In this document: piece after piece, positions 43,933 to 55,800 of the stretch | How the letters are laid out: every line of letters starts with the position of its first letter | Position numbering within the stretch: position 1 is the first letter of the stretch | Assembly: GCA_033816765.1 (NCBI GenBank) | Contig: CM066291.1 | Coordinates: 2,108,001-2,172,000 of the forward strand | Source: Nothopassalora personata | Taxonomy: Eukaryota; Ascomycota; Dothideomycetes; Mycosphaerellales; Mycosphaerellaceae | Direction: 5' to 3' | DNA length: 64,000 nucleotides | Position numbers and translations under genes: made by a program | The notes under the pieces: model-generated | The model's input: the letters and a program-made list of their open reading frames with translations, nothing else | What the model was told of the DNA's origin: nothing | The model's database searches: none

Positions 43933-45029
43933 ATGACGGAGATCATCGATGACAAGTCGGAGCACTGCATTCCCTTCATACTTGAGCGACTGAATGAGCA
44001 TCGTCAGCAGTATGAGAGCAAAGGCCAAGCCCCACCACCTTTCTTCCTGGGACTGAATGGGGTGCAGGGCGCGGGCAAGACGACGTTGGTAGGTGGTTAC
44101 ACTTTACTTGACGAAGAGAGTGCCATGCTACCACAGTAGCATCTGCCGAAAGAGCACGGCACTATCTGTGCTTACATGACACAATCTAGGTAGAGCGACT
44201 ATGCCAAACACTTCGATCTGCGCCGCATAACCTACCGACCGTCGTACTGTCCATTGACGACTTGTACCTACCACATGACAAGCAGGAAGCTTTAGCGAAG
44301 TCGCACCCGAACAATCCTCTTGTACAGCACCGCGGTGTACCTTCTACTCACGATGTCAAGACTGGCGTTGAGGTATTCGAGGCACTGGCGAGTCGGAAGC
44401 AGAACATCAAGATACCGAGCTACGACAAGTCGCAATACAATGGCGCAGGAGATCGAAAGCCCGAGGCAGAGTGGGAGACTGTCAATGCGACAGGAGAGAG
44501 ACCAATCGAGGTCGTGGTATTCGAGGGCTGGTGTGTTGGTTTCAGGGCGTTGAGCGACGCCGAAGTGGAAAGGAAATGGCGAGAGGCCAAAGTGGAAGCG
44601 GAGAAAGAAGGCAGTACATATCGAGGACGTCTGGGCACGCTGAAGCTGGAGGACGTCCTGTTCATCAACAGCAAGCTGCGAGAGTACGATGCAGTAACAG
44701 ATCGGTTCGGGGCGTTCATGCATATCGACGCCGAAGACACTCTGTTTGTGTATCACTGGCGGGAGCAGCAGGAAGCCGCGATGCGTGCTGCGAAAGGCAC
44801 CGGTATGAGCGAGGAGCAGGTGATCAATTTCGTGAATGGCTGTAAGTCGCGGCTGAGAATGTGTGGTGCGTCTCGGAGAGTTGTGCTGACCGGTGACTAC
44901 ATAGACTACCCCTGCTACGAGTTGTATACTGATGTTTTGCGGGACGGGATTTTTGGCGGAGAGAAGGGAAAGCAGTTGCGTCTTGTCGTTGGGAGAGATC
45001 GTAAGGTGAAGCAGGTGCACAAGATCTAG
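43933..45029 (+). CDS. P-loop kinase of the TDA10 / D-glycerate 3-kinase family
   Basis: Two exons, 43933-44088 and 44190-45029, 331 residues. The 101-bp intron begins GTAGGT and ends TAG; splicing joins the Walker A loop GVQGAGKTTLV to VERLCQTL. A Walker B-type strand ending in SIDDLYLPH follows at about residue 75, a D-D-x-Y feature of the family. EGWCVGF and NFVNGCK-like segments also match the fold. Family members in yeast (Tda10) and plants phosphorylate glycerate or related small substrates; the substrate here is inferred only. It is cytosolic (no signal peptide or membrane segment). It is transcribed away from fox2; the 649-bp interval is a shared promoter region. Length is slightly above yeast Tda10 (290). 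Confidence 0.85.
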
Positions 45030-45295
45030 TGTTACTTGGGTGTCAATAGCTACACGACAGTGAGATATAACAAAGAGGTGTGCATTTGATCGATGTCTTT
45101 GTCCACTGGCCGTTCAGCGGTCAGCAATACAGTAGAACTACCCGAGCACGCCACTGGCCCTGGCTTCACGGGCCACAAGCTCGGAAGTCTGCACTTCAAT
45201 ACCAAGTCCTCCTCGCCTTGGACCATGCCCATCGTTCTACCCACGTAACAATTCAAGCGTACTATGTATAAAACCCACCAAATCCTCCCCTCGCA

Positions 45296-46630
45296 ATGTC
45301 CGTCCACGACGTACCCAATGGCATTGGCAAGGCCATAAAGCACCTTGACCTCGACGGCCACGATCTGCCACCGTCGCCCGCGCCCTCGAGCCCGTCCAAC
45401 GGCCGCAAGTATGCTCTCGCCACCGAGTTGGTCTACACCGAGAGCAACGACCAGCACAACGCGAGCAGCATGCCCATCTACCAGTCGGCCACCTTCAAGG
45501 GCGGTCCCGGACAAGAGTACGACTACACTCGCAGTGGCAACCCGACGAGGACACATCTTGAGCGTCATCTCGCCAAGATCATGAGTGCCACCCGCGCACT
45601 AGTTGCAGGCTCCGGGATGGGTGCCTTGGATGTCATCACGAGAGTGCTCAAGCCCGGCGACGAGGTTGTCACGGGCGATGATCTGTACGGCGGCACCAAC
45701 AGATTGCTCACGTACTTGAAAGAGAATGGCGGTATTATCGTACACCACATCGATACCACCAAATTGGCCGTCGTCAAGGCGACCATTTCGGAGAAGACGG
45801 CTATGGTCCTGTTAGAAACACCGACCAATCCGCTCATCAAAATTGTGGATGTCGCAGGCATTGCCACGATTGCACATGACATCAACCCAAAGGCTATCGT
45901 CGCGGTTGATAACACCATGCTTTCGCCATATCTCTCCAACCCACTCGATCTTGGTGCGGACGTGGTCTACGAGTCTGGCACAAAGTACCTCAGCGGACAC
46001 CACGACGTCATGGCAGGCGTGATCGGCGTCAATGATGTCGCTCTGGGCGAGAAGTTCTACTTCATGATCAACTCCACTGGCTGTGGCCTTGCACCATTCG
46101 ACAGCTGGCTTCTGCTTCGGGGTATCAAGACTCTCGCTGTTCGCATGGAGAAGCAGCAGCAAAACGCACAAGCCATTGCAGAGTTCCTTGAGAACCACGG
46201 TTTCAAGGTCCGCTATCCAGGCTTGAAGTCTCATCCCCAGTACAAGCTTCACTGGTCACAGGCACGTGGCGCAGGAGCTGTGCTCTCCTTCGAGACCGGC
46301 TCCATCAACCTCTCCGAACGCATCGTGGAGTCGACGAAGCTGTTCGGCATCTCTGTATCCTTTGGCTGCGTCAACTCGCTCATCTCCATGCCTTGCCGCA
46401 TGAGTCACGCGAGCATTGACCCGGCTGTCCGAAAGGAACGAGCCATGCCCGAAGATATCATCAGACTATGTATCGGTATCGAAGATTTGGACGATCTGAA
46501 AGACGATCTATCACAGGCGCTGGTCAGAGCGGGAGCTGTCAAGCTCACCGAGAATGGGTTCACGGCGTTGTCTTCGCAGGAAACTGCTGGCGAAAGTGGC
46601 CGCACGACTCAAGTCGTGGATGAGCCGTGA
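45296..46630 (+). CDS. Cystathionine beta-lyase (PLP-dependent trans-sulfuration enzyme)
   Basis: 444 codons in one exon. The pyridoxal phosphate lysine lies in SGTKYLSGHHDVMAG (about residues 225-240), with DNTMLSPYLSNPL before it and the N-terminal YTRSGNPT element at about residues 80-88, all hallmarks of the Cys/Met metabolism PLP family. The overall match, including LAPFDSWLLLRGIKTL and RMSHASIDPAVRKE, is best to fungal cystathionine beta-lyases (yeast Str3, Neurospora met-2), which split cystathionine into homocysteine, pyruvate and ammonia for methionine synthesis. Cystathionine gamma-lyase is the alternative but less likely. The first 35 residues (Pro/Ser-rich) are variable. The C-terminal tail after about residue 420 is also non-conserved. 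The start ATG sits in a TCGCAATG context. Confidence 0.9.
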   Translation: MSVHDVPNGIGKAIKHLDLDGHDLPPSPAPSSPSNGRKYALATELVYTESNDQHNASSMPIYQSATFKGGPGQEYDYTRSGNPTRTHLERHLAKIMSATRALVAGSGMGALDVITRVLKPGDEVVTGDDLYGGTNRLLTYLKENGGIIVHHIDTTKLAVVKATISEKTAMVLLETPTNPLIKIVDVAGIATIAHDINPKAIVAVDNTMLSPYLSNPLDLGADVVYESGTKYLSGHHDVMAGVIGVNDVALGEKFYFMINSTGCGLAPFDSWLLLRGIKTLAVRMEKQQQNAQAIAEFLENHGFKVRYPGLKSHPQYKLHWSQARGAGAVLSFETGSINLSERIVESTKLFGISVSFGCVNSLISMPCRMSHASIDPAVRKERAMPEDIIRLCIGIEDLDDLKDDLSQALVRAGAVKLTENGFTALSSQETAGESGRTTQVVDEP

Positions 46631-47950
46631 ATGTATCACTCCCATAGACAAAAGGCGACGCATAAGAAACAGTTTATACAAGGTCAAATCGTGACTAAAT
46701 CTATGGGCAGCCCCCAACCTGACACCCTGACTAATCAATCAAATCCCATCAAATGGTGAATACCCCCGCCCCCAGCCCTGCGCTGCACTTACCCAGGGTC
46801 CTCCCACAAGATCCTCCCTCCCTTCGGGCCCCTCCTACCGTGAGACTCTCCCAAGTTTGCTGCGGCCGCAGGACACATAGATGCTATTAGCACTCGCTGG
46901 GCGGGCATGCGCATTCAAAGTGCTAGAGAGCTAATCAAATTTTGAGTGATGACTAAGATTTGGGGCTGCCCCCCTGCGTCGCTCCCGGTTTGATGATCCA
47001 ATTCCATGCTATCAAGTGCAGCAGTGTACCTAACTGGCGTCAGATTCTTTACCGATCAAAGAAGTCAGCATAAGTGATGCATGAAGACATTTCTTAGCTC
47101 TCGCTCCATCTCGTCGAATAATTTCTCTTCACCGCAGCATGTTTGGCGTACACCGCTGAAGTCATACTTCAGCTGTGCGTTGATCCGCCACTTCGAGCAG
47201 CAGTGCGATGATGATTCACCCGGGGTGACACCTGCTGGGTTACAGCAGCATTCGTTCCCTTTCAAGAAGTCGCAGAGCTCATATGCAGACATTCCTTAGC
47301 TCTAACTCCATCGGGTCGAATAGCAACTCGTTCACATGGAATAACTTCGTACAATCAATATCCGGACCCAGCACAATATGCCACGCACAAGACCCGAGCA
47401 ACACCACAGGCTCAATCCGGATAGCGCACAGACGATACCATGTACAATGGACAAACAGGGAGAGTACTCGCCAATCGCGCCGCGGGAAAGTGCAGTATGT
47501 TAGACGAGGAGGAGCTGAGACGATACACAGGAGCCTCTTCGTGCATGAGCAGGATGGAGGTAGCATGCGCGGCCGCTGTCATTCGTTAGTGTGAAGGAAG
47601 CTTGTGCGTTAGAGTTCAAGCCACCCTAGAGGGTAGTTTGCGTTCTCCACTTTGGGTAATACTGGCGGGAGTTGGTTGTTTGCTGATCCGACGTGGGACA
47701 GGTTGTGGACCTTGGTCGCACTCGTTCTTGCCCGAGCATAGGGTCCAGCAGTGTGTGACTGCGATGGTGTCGGAGTTATTCACAGTCTTGGATTCGCCGC
47801 AGAAACGGTGTCATATGGATCCGTAGCGAAGTACTTCGACAAAAAAAAGCAAACGCCCAACCGAACTTCCACTAGGCAATGTTGCGATGGGTACCTCACC
47901 AGTCCGCGTACTCCTTTCAGAACAGGCGAGCTGAAAAGAGCTGCGTGATC
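46631..47950. other. 1.3-kb interval without a convincing gene
   Basis: Only short frames. Two imperfect direct repeats, about 47086-47120 and 47285-47319, share TTAGCTCT, CTCCATC and GTCGAATA; on the minus strand both encode related pieces (LFDEMERELRNVFMHH and LFDPMELELRNVCI). They may be a small duplication within a decayed gene. Confidence 0.4.
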
Positions 47951-49145
47951 TTAATCATCTTCGTCTTCTTCGGTGCTCCTACCGAATCTGCAAATGCCTT
48001 TAGTAATGACCCCTGCCTGGGTCTTCTCGATGCCTTTGGTGTAGATTGCAAGGTTGCACACCTTTACTCCTGATTTTACTAGCGTCTCAGCTCTCACGTT
48101 GATATTGTGGAACATCAAACTCAGCGTTCGGCGCAAAACTCGCGGCTTCAATCGTCCCTTGAAAGCTACGATTGGAGTGAGCTCATCGCACTCGATTAGA
48201 GTGAAGCCGACTTCGAAATCTTTGCCATCTCCAATCAAGAGAGCAAAGCGTTCGTCATCGATCGCACGGCCGAGCAGAAGTGCGGCTGCGATGCGGCCGT
48301 TCTCTTTGATCATCTTGAAAGTCCCTGGCTTTCCGGCCGGTACACGTGGGTGCTTTCGAATGTCGAAGTCAAGGTAAGCTTTTGAGCGCTGCGATGTAGA
48401 TGCTCGGTGTTACAGGTGTCAGATGGAGGCTTATGCTTAGCCCTCAATTCGACATATTGAAAGCATTCTGTCCTTCGAAAGCACGATATGCGAGGTAATT
48501 ACCTGCGTGTGCAAAAACTTCCGGGCTGTCAGCAAGAAGACCATGGTATCGGTCATCCTGTGCCCTCTGTTTCGGATCGCTTGCATCTTTCAATGTTGTT
48601 GCTGTCTCGATCTGTTCGTCCCTTTGCTGTATTAGCCACGCAAAGATCGACTGATCATCTGAAAGTTTTATGAGCCCTTCCTGCAAGCGCAGGAATGCTT
48701 TCTCGCCACCTTCGCCATACAACATGGGCATATTTACACTGAAACGAACCATCAGCGAGTATGCTCGATCTTCGATGCCTGCTTGTCTTTCGTTGAGCTG
48801 CCCAGGACATCCGCTTGGCAATACTGACACTTTCCAGGGACGTCTCGCCTCTCAATATGGCGGCATCAATCAATCCCGTGATACTGGATAACGGCTGCGC
48901 GAGTGATCTGTTGTCACCGAGTGATATTTGATCAGTGGAGTAGGAAATAGCTATTTCGGTGCGAGGAGTCCCTGCAGTGTCCAGCCTTCAGTGAACCACC
49001 GATTGCCGTAGAACTTGTCTCCCCGGACTTCAGAAGGACCTCTCGACGACACATCGGCCAGATGTGCGTAACAGACTGCTGCTTCGGAGCACCAAGTATA
49101 CATGGCGTGGATTGCCTCGGAAAGCTCAGCGGAGCCACACAGACG
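47951..49145 (-). pseudogene. HET-domain (heterokaryon incompatibility) pseudogene
   Basis: Minus-strand pieces in order: CGSAELSEAIHAMYTWC to NRWFTEGWTLQGLLAP (about 49140-48970), then a TAG; SLESVSIAKRMSWAAQRK (about 48845-48795); IEDRAYSLM and NMPMLYGEGGEKAFLRLQEG (about 48785-48680); SPEVFAHA (about 48510). These are conserved blocks of the HET domain in the right order. The frame changes between AAQRKTSR and IEDRAYS: a single extra base separates them. The N-terminal third of the domain (the DTCCID region) is not found. A further open piece at 47951-48313 looks like the C-terminal region (FALLIGDGKDFEVGFTLIEC). HET genes trigger cell death after fusion of unlike strains and are often lost. 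This copy is dead unless I misread exons. Confidence 0.75.
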
Positions 49146-49591
49146 GTGACCAGCTATGCGGACAGGTTAGTAGCCCAAGTGAGTGTCAGAATGTGTCGCT
49201 GACCCTCGCCCAATGAATGAAAAGTCGGAGAAAAGCCGCAGCCCACAGTCATAGCAACGCGACCTGCTCCAGTCATACCGCCAACATGCGCAGCAGCATC
49301 AGTGATCCAGTTGAGGCACCTGAACAGTGAAGGTTGGCGGGGGTGCTTGAAAGCTGCTGGCGAGATGTGCAATCTGAGATCATCTTTTTGATGTCCTCCT
49401 GGCGCCGTCTTCGATGCCCACAGTGATGTTGCACATACCTGTGCGCGGTTACTCGGAGTTCGTTAGTGGGTTTTTAGAGTTGACCCCTCTCAGTGGTTGG
49501 CACGTGAGCAGGAACATATCATCGGTGGCTATCGTTAATAACATGGAGCGACGAAGTACTCGAGGACTTCTTGCTTGGTTTATAATCGATG

Positions 49592-50580
49592 ATGGCTATC
49601 GAAACTGCTTACGTGACCGGTAAGCTGTCAGACCCGACGACATGTTGGACTAACCGACTCACTTGTTCCAGGCGGAGCTAGCGGCATTGGCCGTGCTGTC
49701 GTCGAGATGCTCGTGAGGAGAGGCTATCGTGTCGCCATAGCAGATGCCAACCTTGCAGGTGCTCAGTCGGTGGCTTCCTCGCTCCATAGAGCCTTTGCCG
49801 TTGAGATTGAGACCGCGGACTGGAACTCCCAGCTTGCAGCTTTCAAGCATGTTCTGCAAGAGTTCGGCCGAATCGATTATGTCTTTGCCATAGCTGGCAT
49901 CGGCGAGCGTAAATGGATACCGAACGATCCGTCCGCGACCGATTTCACAAAGCCAGACTTGCTCCCCCTTGATGTGGACCTGAATGGTGTTCTGTACACT
50001 GTTGCGTTGGCAGTACAGCAGATGAGACGCCAGGACCCTGATGCAAGAGGCCATAGGGGCAAAGGCAAGTTTGTTTGACCCATCTACTGGATATGTGCTC
50101 ACAAACGCACAGTCGTCGTCGCTGCATCAGTGTGTGGCTTTTACTGCGTTCCGAGTGAGCGTCGAAAGGATCAATCTCGATTGCCTGAGCTAACGAGTGA
50201 TGCCAATAGCGCTCCCCATCTACACAGCCGCGAAACACGGCGTTGTGGGCTTTGTCAGAAGCTATGGCAAGCATTTGCCGACCGAGGCAATCACCCTCAA
50301 TGCCATTTGTCCAAATGTCGTCCGCACAAGCATATCGACGGAGGCATTCTATAGCGATATGGCGACCAGGAGTCTGCTAGTGCCCATGGACATGGTCGTC
50401 CAGGCATTTGAGCGATGTCTAGACACTGATATCTCTGGTGAGACCTTGGAGATCGAGCCACATAGCGGCATTACCCATCGCTCAGCTCCAGAACCTTTCG
50501 ACAAGGATGCGGCTGATACTCTGGCGCTGCTACATATTCGTGGGTCACCACTGCACGCACAGGAGAAAGTCGGTAATTAG
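49592..50580 (+). CDS. Short-chain dehydrogenase/reductase (classical SDR)
   Basis: Four exons, 49592-49619, 49672-50064, 50113-50154 and 50210-50580, give 277 residues. The first intron splits the glycine motif: VTG joins GASGIG. The second intron uses a GC donor (AAAG then GCAAGT) and ends CACAG; the third begins GTGAGC and ends AATAG. Introns are 52, 48 and 55 bp, with CTAAC branch sites in the first and third. Catalytic residues: Asn-region AGIGE, Ser in ASVCGFY and Tyr/Lys in IYTAAKHG. The fold resembles 15-hydroxyprostaglandin dehydrogenase-type SDRs, NAD-dependent; the true substrate is not evident. No signal peptide or membrane segment. It lies between the HET pseudogene and atg6 (convergent, 45 bp apart). 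Confidence 0.88.
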
Positions 50581-50625
50581 GCTGTTGGCGTATTATGAGT
50601 TATATCGTTGCCCGTATGTATGAGC

Positions 50626-52125
50626 TCACCGTCTGGTCTTTGCGTCGGCTGCGTCAGCGACGTGACTAGCATGTGCTAGCAGGAATTTGCAGCATGTGAG
50701 AGTATATTTGCATGCCTTTGTCCATTGCTCTTCCTGGCCGAAGCTACCGAGCTTTATGCTAACGTCCCCGATCTTGTCCTTGGCAATGACATATGGCATC
50801 TTGAGACCAGAGGACCCTGGCTTTGGAGTCGTATGCTCGACATGCTCGCCGACCTGCCGCAAGCACTCCAAGAAAGCCATCATGGCATTATCAAAATTTC
50901 GATGGAGGAAACCGAGTCCAAGTGGGAGATCGCCGCTGCTGAATAATTCGAAGATGGTCTTCTTGGGCTTTATATCAGTTGCGGACGCGCTCTGAGGGTA
51001 TTCGAGCCGGATGACTTTCGACGTTGAGCCAATGGGGACGAGCTCGTAGCCTTTGAGTTGGAGCCCCAATTTTTCGATGACAACAGTGAGTAATAGAAGA
51101 GTTTGACCCCAAGCTGCGTTGATTTCCGGCCAGTCGACGGAGGTTTCTGGCGTTCTTCCAAGACGCAGTCCGTTGATAGTGCCGAACGTGCCATCGTGGC
51201 CAATGCAGAAGGTGTCGTTATACACGTTCGTGCGCTGAAGTGCTTCCAGGACTTTATTGTCATGCGCAAGCTGGTTTTGGAGGCTATCGCGCTCTTCCTG
51301 AAAAGTGGCTAAATCGGCAGCAAACGCATTTCGTTCACGCCAAAACTGCTCCTCCTCTTCATCGAGCCGCTCGGCCTCGGCATCAAGAGCTGCGATCTCA
51401 TCTTCCATGCGAGCTTTCTCCGCTTCGAGAGCCTCAAGCTCTACCAGCGCCTGCTTCTCCCTTAATCGTGCATCCTCCAGATCACGTTTCGTTGTCGCTT
51501 TCTCCTCGTCAGTTGGCACGTCTTGTTGCGCCTTCTTGAGGAAGTCGACATAAGCATCACGCTCTCTGCTAACACTTGCTTGACGTCGTTGCAGGCCTTC
51601 CAGAAGTATCTCCGTACATTCGGAGCAGACGGGGTGATCTATGTCAGATCGAGCGGAGATGATCTCAAACAAACGCATGACGCTCTCCATTTCTTGGGAC
51701 ATGAGCGTCTCTCCATTTGCAGTATTGAGCGAGTCACTGTTTTTGGTGATGGACTTCTTTCTGGCTGGTGATGTGAATGCCTCGTGGTGACTTGCAGGCA
51801 CCACTTGCGAGTCCGATATGTTGATGTACGACATATCAGGATACTGCTTGACACTCGGTGTGCGTTGACTTGCAGCAACATTTCGCTTGTGCATCGAAGG
51901 TCCGGCTTGCTGCGAGACATGATTGTAGAGCTGTCTTCGCTCCTTCGCGGCTGCTGAACGGGGTGCCTCTGGTGCCTTTGGCTCAAGGACTGGGGCGGCA
52001 TCTGCTAGAATGTTGAAAGAAGCTGGATTCAGGCTGTGGAGCGATCCATCGATTTGCAGTGGCGTTTTGCATTTCTGGCAATTGAGTATAGGCATGGCTG
52101 ACGATGGCGCGTTCGATGGAGCCAT
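50626..52125 (-). CDS. atg6: Atg6/Vps30 (Beclin 1), subunit of the PI3-kinase complexes for autophagy and vacuolar sorting
   Basis: 499 codons in one exon. The N-terminus has CQKCKTPLQIDGSL and a second pair, VCSECTEILLEGL (about residues 165-180), both typical of fungal Atg6. A Glu/Arg/Ala-rich coiled coil covers about 185-290. The C-terminal evolutionarily conserved domain spans about 300-485, with NVYNDTFCIGHDGTFGTING at its start and LPLGLGFLHRNFDNAMMAFL in the middle. It binds Vps34 and Vps15, with Atg14 or Vps38, at endomembranes. The ATG at 52125 is the first in frame that gives a normal N-terminus; the second Met (MPILNCQKC) is an alternative. Length is in the usual range (450-560). 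It faces scm3 across a 704-bp shared promoter. Confidence 0.95.
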   Translation of the reverse strand: MAPSNAPSSAMPILNCQKCKTPLQIDGSLHSLNPASFNILADAAPVLEPKAPEAPRSAAAKERRQLYNHVSQQAGPSMHKRNVAASQRTPSVKQYPDMSYINISDSQVVPASHHEAFTSPARKKSITKNSDSLNTANGETLMSQEMESVMRLFEIISARSDIDHPVCSECTEILLEGLQRRQASVSRERDAYVDFLKKAQQDVPTDEEKATTKRDLEDARLREKQALVELEALEAEKARMEDEIAALDAEAERLDEEEEQFWRERNAFAADLATFQEERDSLQNQLAHDNKVLEALQRTNVYNDTFCIGHDGTFGTINGLRLGRTPETSVDWPEINAAWGQTLLLLTVVIEKLGLQLKGYELVPIGSTSKVIRLEYPQSASATDIKPKKTIFELFSSGDLPLGLGFLHRNFDNAMMAFLECLRQVGEHVEHTTPKPGSSGLKMPYVIAKDKIGDVSIKLGSFGQEEQWTKACKYTLTCCKFLLAHASHVADAADAKTRR

Positions 52126-52743
52126 GATGTTGTCGCCTCCAAGGCAGCGGATGCGTGCGACTTACAGGTAGAGCTGGCGATTTGGTGACCAACGACTCAG
52201 GTCGTCATCAGGCTGAAGAGTGTGTATGTACGCGGAAGACATGGCACTTTGGCGTTCATGGTTTGTGTTGTTGTTGTACAGTAGTAGGATGGGGAGTGAA
52301 CTGCGAAGGCAGGCGTGACGAGGTGCGACAGGGATAAGAGACAAGGTTGTTCTAGCGCCCGCTGTTCCCGGCCGCTGTGGCCCGAGGCGGCCGAGACAAG
52401 TCCGCGTATCACAACCAGCAGAGCGAGGAGGAGGGTAATGGTCTTGTGTAGAAGACGATCATGCGAAGACTTGATGGGCGGCAGTACTGTAGTCCTCTCT
52501 AGACGGCCAGATCGAGTTGTCTGGAGCGATTCGCTATGGGAGTGCCAGGGCAGGTGAATTTGTTCATTAAACGTGTGTTCATGAGGTTCGATGCATCACA
52601 CATGAGTGCAGCGACAGGGGTGCCAAGTGCGAGACGAGGTTGTTTTTGCGCCCGTCGCGTCGTTCCCGTTGCTGTGGCTGCAACGGCGACCGCCGAGACC
52701 CATGCCCACTTTCCCTGCGCGTCGCGTGTTGCGGGCGCATACC

Positions 52744-52779
<36 letters not shown>
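52744..52779. repeat. (CA)n microsatellite in the 5' region of scm3
   Basis: About 17 uninterrupted CA units lie about 50 bp before the preferred scm3 start codon. The long reading frame runs through it as a His-Thr repeat, which argues that translation starts after it. Confidence 0.95.
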
Positions 52780-52781
<2 letters not shown>

Positions 52782-52829
52782 GAACGGGGTCGTCATGCGA
52801 TACTGCGGCGCCGTGGAGCAGCGAACTTG

Positions 52830-55800
52830 ATGGCGAAGATGGGCGCAGACGATGCGCAAGACGCCTCGGGCCAGGACGAACCCGACTATAACCCGCGACA
52901 ACTGGACATCGACCGCAACCGCAATGACCAGCGGCTCAAATGCCGCTTCGAGCACATCTTCAGCAAATACGAGCACGACTTCGAGGGCGTGGGAGACGAG
53001 ATTGACATGTCGACGGGCAAGATCGTAGTCAACAATGGCCATCTGCAGCACATGGAGCATGAAGCCGATCCAGGCAAGAGCGCATCGTCACTGTTCGCGC
53101 AGGCGTTTCAGGAGGAGCTGGAGCACGAGGAGGACGGCGAGGAAGACGAGGAAGACGAGACAGACGATAATGTTGAAGACGGCCCAGACGATGACACTCC
53201 GCATGGAGCGGTGTGCCTGGATAAGCCTCTGTACTCGTCAGGGATCGAGGAAATGCCCACAGTGACCTCGCGACCTCCCAACTTGGTACCTGATCTTGGC
53301 TCTGGGAGCAGACAGAAGCCGATCCCAAGGCTGGCACGCTTGATCGCCAGCGAAAGCACACCTCAAAGGGTGGAGACGCAGCACGAAGGCGAGCAGGCGC
53401 GTGAGGCTCCTTCTTCGGCAATCACGATCTCAGGTCTTGCAACGCCTCTGTTGGCACGATTCCCTGGCTTCTGTCAGTCAGTGCGAGATGCGCATCCCGA
53501 CACAGGACGTAGATCTGTGGCCTCGGAGGCAGTGAAGGCATTGGGTGTCAGTATAGCCAACCAACTGGCACAGTACATGCCCGGCAGTGGACAGAGAAAG
53601 AAGAAAGCGAGAGAGCCCCGATTGAGTTTACCTGTGGGTGTCACTGACCCAATGTGGGCTTGTCCAGAGCTGCCTGAGTCTGTCACTCAGAAGCGACAGA
53701 GACCGTCAAGCCCGGTCGGCAGTAAGGTCGGTTCTTCTCCGGTACCGAACACTCTGGGTCAGGAGTCCTTGTGGACAGCCGAAGGAGTTGTGCGGCCACG
53801 CAAAAGGCGACGAACTCAGGCCGAAATAGCCAGTGGTGTACCGGTAAGCGCTATGCCCTTGGCTCTCCGACCTTCCTCGTCGGCCAAGGGCAAGCAGAAT
53901 GCTGAACTAAGACGATGCTGGAATTGCAGCTTGACACGAACACCAAGTTGGCAGCACGGCCCTCACGGCCAAGACCTGTGCGTGTCGTGCGGCAGATACT
54001 TTGAACGCTACCGACGTATGAAGCCATTCGACTCACCTACCCCGGAACCTGAGGACTGTCCATCGAGGCAGGTTCAACTGAACGGCAACGATGCTCACGA
54101 CCATGAGCCACAGGTCGAGCAAGTAACTCACCTACCAGACGAGCCTTCTCGTGATGACCAGGATGCGAACGATGAGGTCGTCAACGCCCCAAGCAGCCCA
54201 CCAGTCCTTCATTATCACACTGAAGGCACACCACGATCTCAAGTACATGCACATAAACCCATAGAAGCAGCTGAGGCTGGCGCATCACCGATGCCCGACG
54301 ACGACACCGAGCTTGTTACAGCCACCACGGGGGTACATAACTTGGAAGTCAGCGCTGTTACGCATAGCAAGCCGATCGCCTTTGTCATGCTTCCAAAGCG
54401 AACGAATGGAGTCCTCTCGAAAAATGCGGCTTCATGGCCCGAGCAATCGGGAACCGGGATCATGGCAAAGGAGGCGAGCATTGAGATGCATGTCGCTCCG
54501 ACCGATGATACAACGGATGATCATGTAAATGGCTTCGAAGCCAGACCTTCTGATAGCGCGGACGACTACGTCAACGACTTTGAGACCACGCCCGCTGGCC
54601 AGCTTGAGCGGCAGCTTAATCCGTTACTGCATCGCGGACCATTATCGCCACAAGATGAACAAGATGAGCCCACAGTACTACCTGGCTATACGTCACCAGC
54701 GGGCAAGACGCCTGGGATCGATTCCAGTTCCCCCTCGACCCCAAGCTCGTCGGGCCATGAGGAGCCAGAGCGGCAGGACGACGACACTTCCATTCATGTC
54801 ATGAAGAGTAGGCTTTGTAAGAACTCTGCCTGGAATAACAGTCAAGACGAACTACTTCTGGAGCTACGTGAAGAACAAGACCTGGAATGGGAAGACATCT
54901 CCGGCTTTCTGCCCGATCACTCTCCAGAAGCCGTAGAGCGGCGCTACGAGCTCTTGATTGATGCTGCGGCCCACACTATGAGAGTGAGTTCGCAGACATC
55001 AGCGCTAGAGATAGCAGCGCTGCCGCAATCCACTGCTTCAAGGACTAGGAGCACCTCCACCGAGAATGACACAGTGGTGCTGGCCAGCAAGCCTCGAACG
55101 CCTCGAGCTTCGAAACCCCTTCATACGTCCCCTAAGGTGCACGGGCTTCCTGGTGCCGCAACGTTGAGGAAACATGGAAGCTCAAGTGCGCCAGTAGCCA
55201 CCGACGCTGCACCAACACCTCAGACGCTTGCGTCGGTGCAGCAGTTCTCTTCGCCTGCAGATGAGTACTCGCCTCTCCCTGACTATCGTTCCGAATCTCA
55301 CAAGCCTGTTGATGCTGCTACACATGAGACTCGTCGACCAGCCGCAACAAGGGAATGGCTAGAACCAGGAGCTACGCCCTCCACAAGCGGTCGCGAAGCC
55401 GACTTCGCGCTCATTGACGAGGTTTTCGATAACGCCGGCTTGACAGATCCGTCGCAGCAGCTGTTCCGAGAAATGGGCTCCTCGCCCTGCCCGGCGCCTG
55501 CGTTTGAAGATTCAGGTCTTGCTATGGAGGATATGCACACACCTCCGCCGGTCGAAGAAGGTCATATCGAGTTTGAGGCCCCTGCAGCAGTAGCTCCGGC
55601 TGTAGCCTCTGGTGCTTCCCAGCGACCGGCGACTCGAAGTCCATGTCGCACTCGGAAGAGACTGTTGGATCAATCAGCCAAAGATTCTGTGGTAGATGCC
55701 GAGGAACTTAACCTAAGTTCCCAGGCTCCAGATCCGTCTCGTAGCAAGCCTTCAAATAGCGACGAGCGACCACGTCTGTCATACGCACAGCTCATAGAAG

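Noticed and set aside
44292..45020. 242-codon minus-strand frame
   Set aside because: Exactly antisense to the P-loop kinase exon, whose motifs are clear.
48444..48830. Intact 128-residue gene
   Set aside because: It is only the last part of a HET domain; upstream HET blocks continue in another frame, so it is part of a pseudogene.
52536..52829. N-terminal extension of Scm3 by 98 residues
   Set aside because: It passes through the CA microsatellite as a His-Thr repeat and has no similarity to Scm3; it does not begin with a convincing context.
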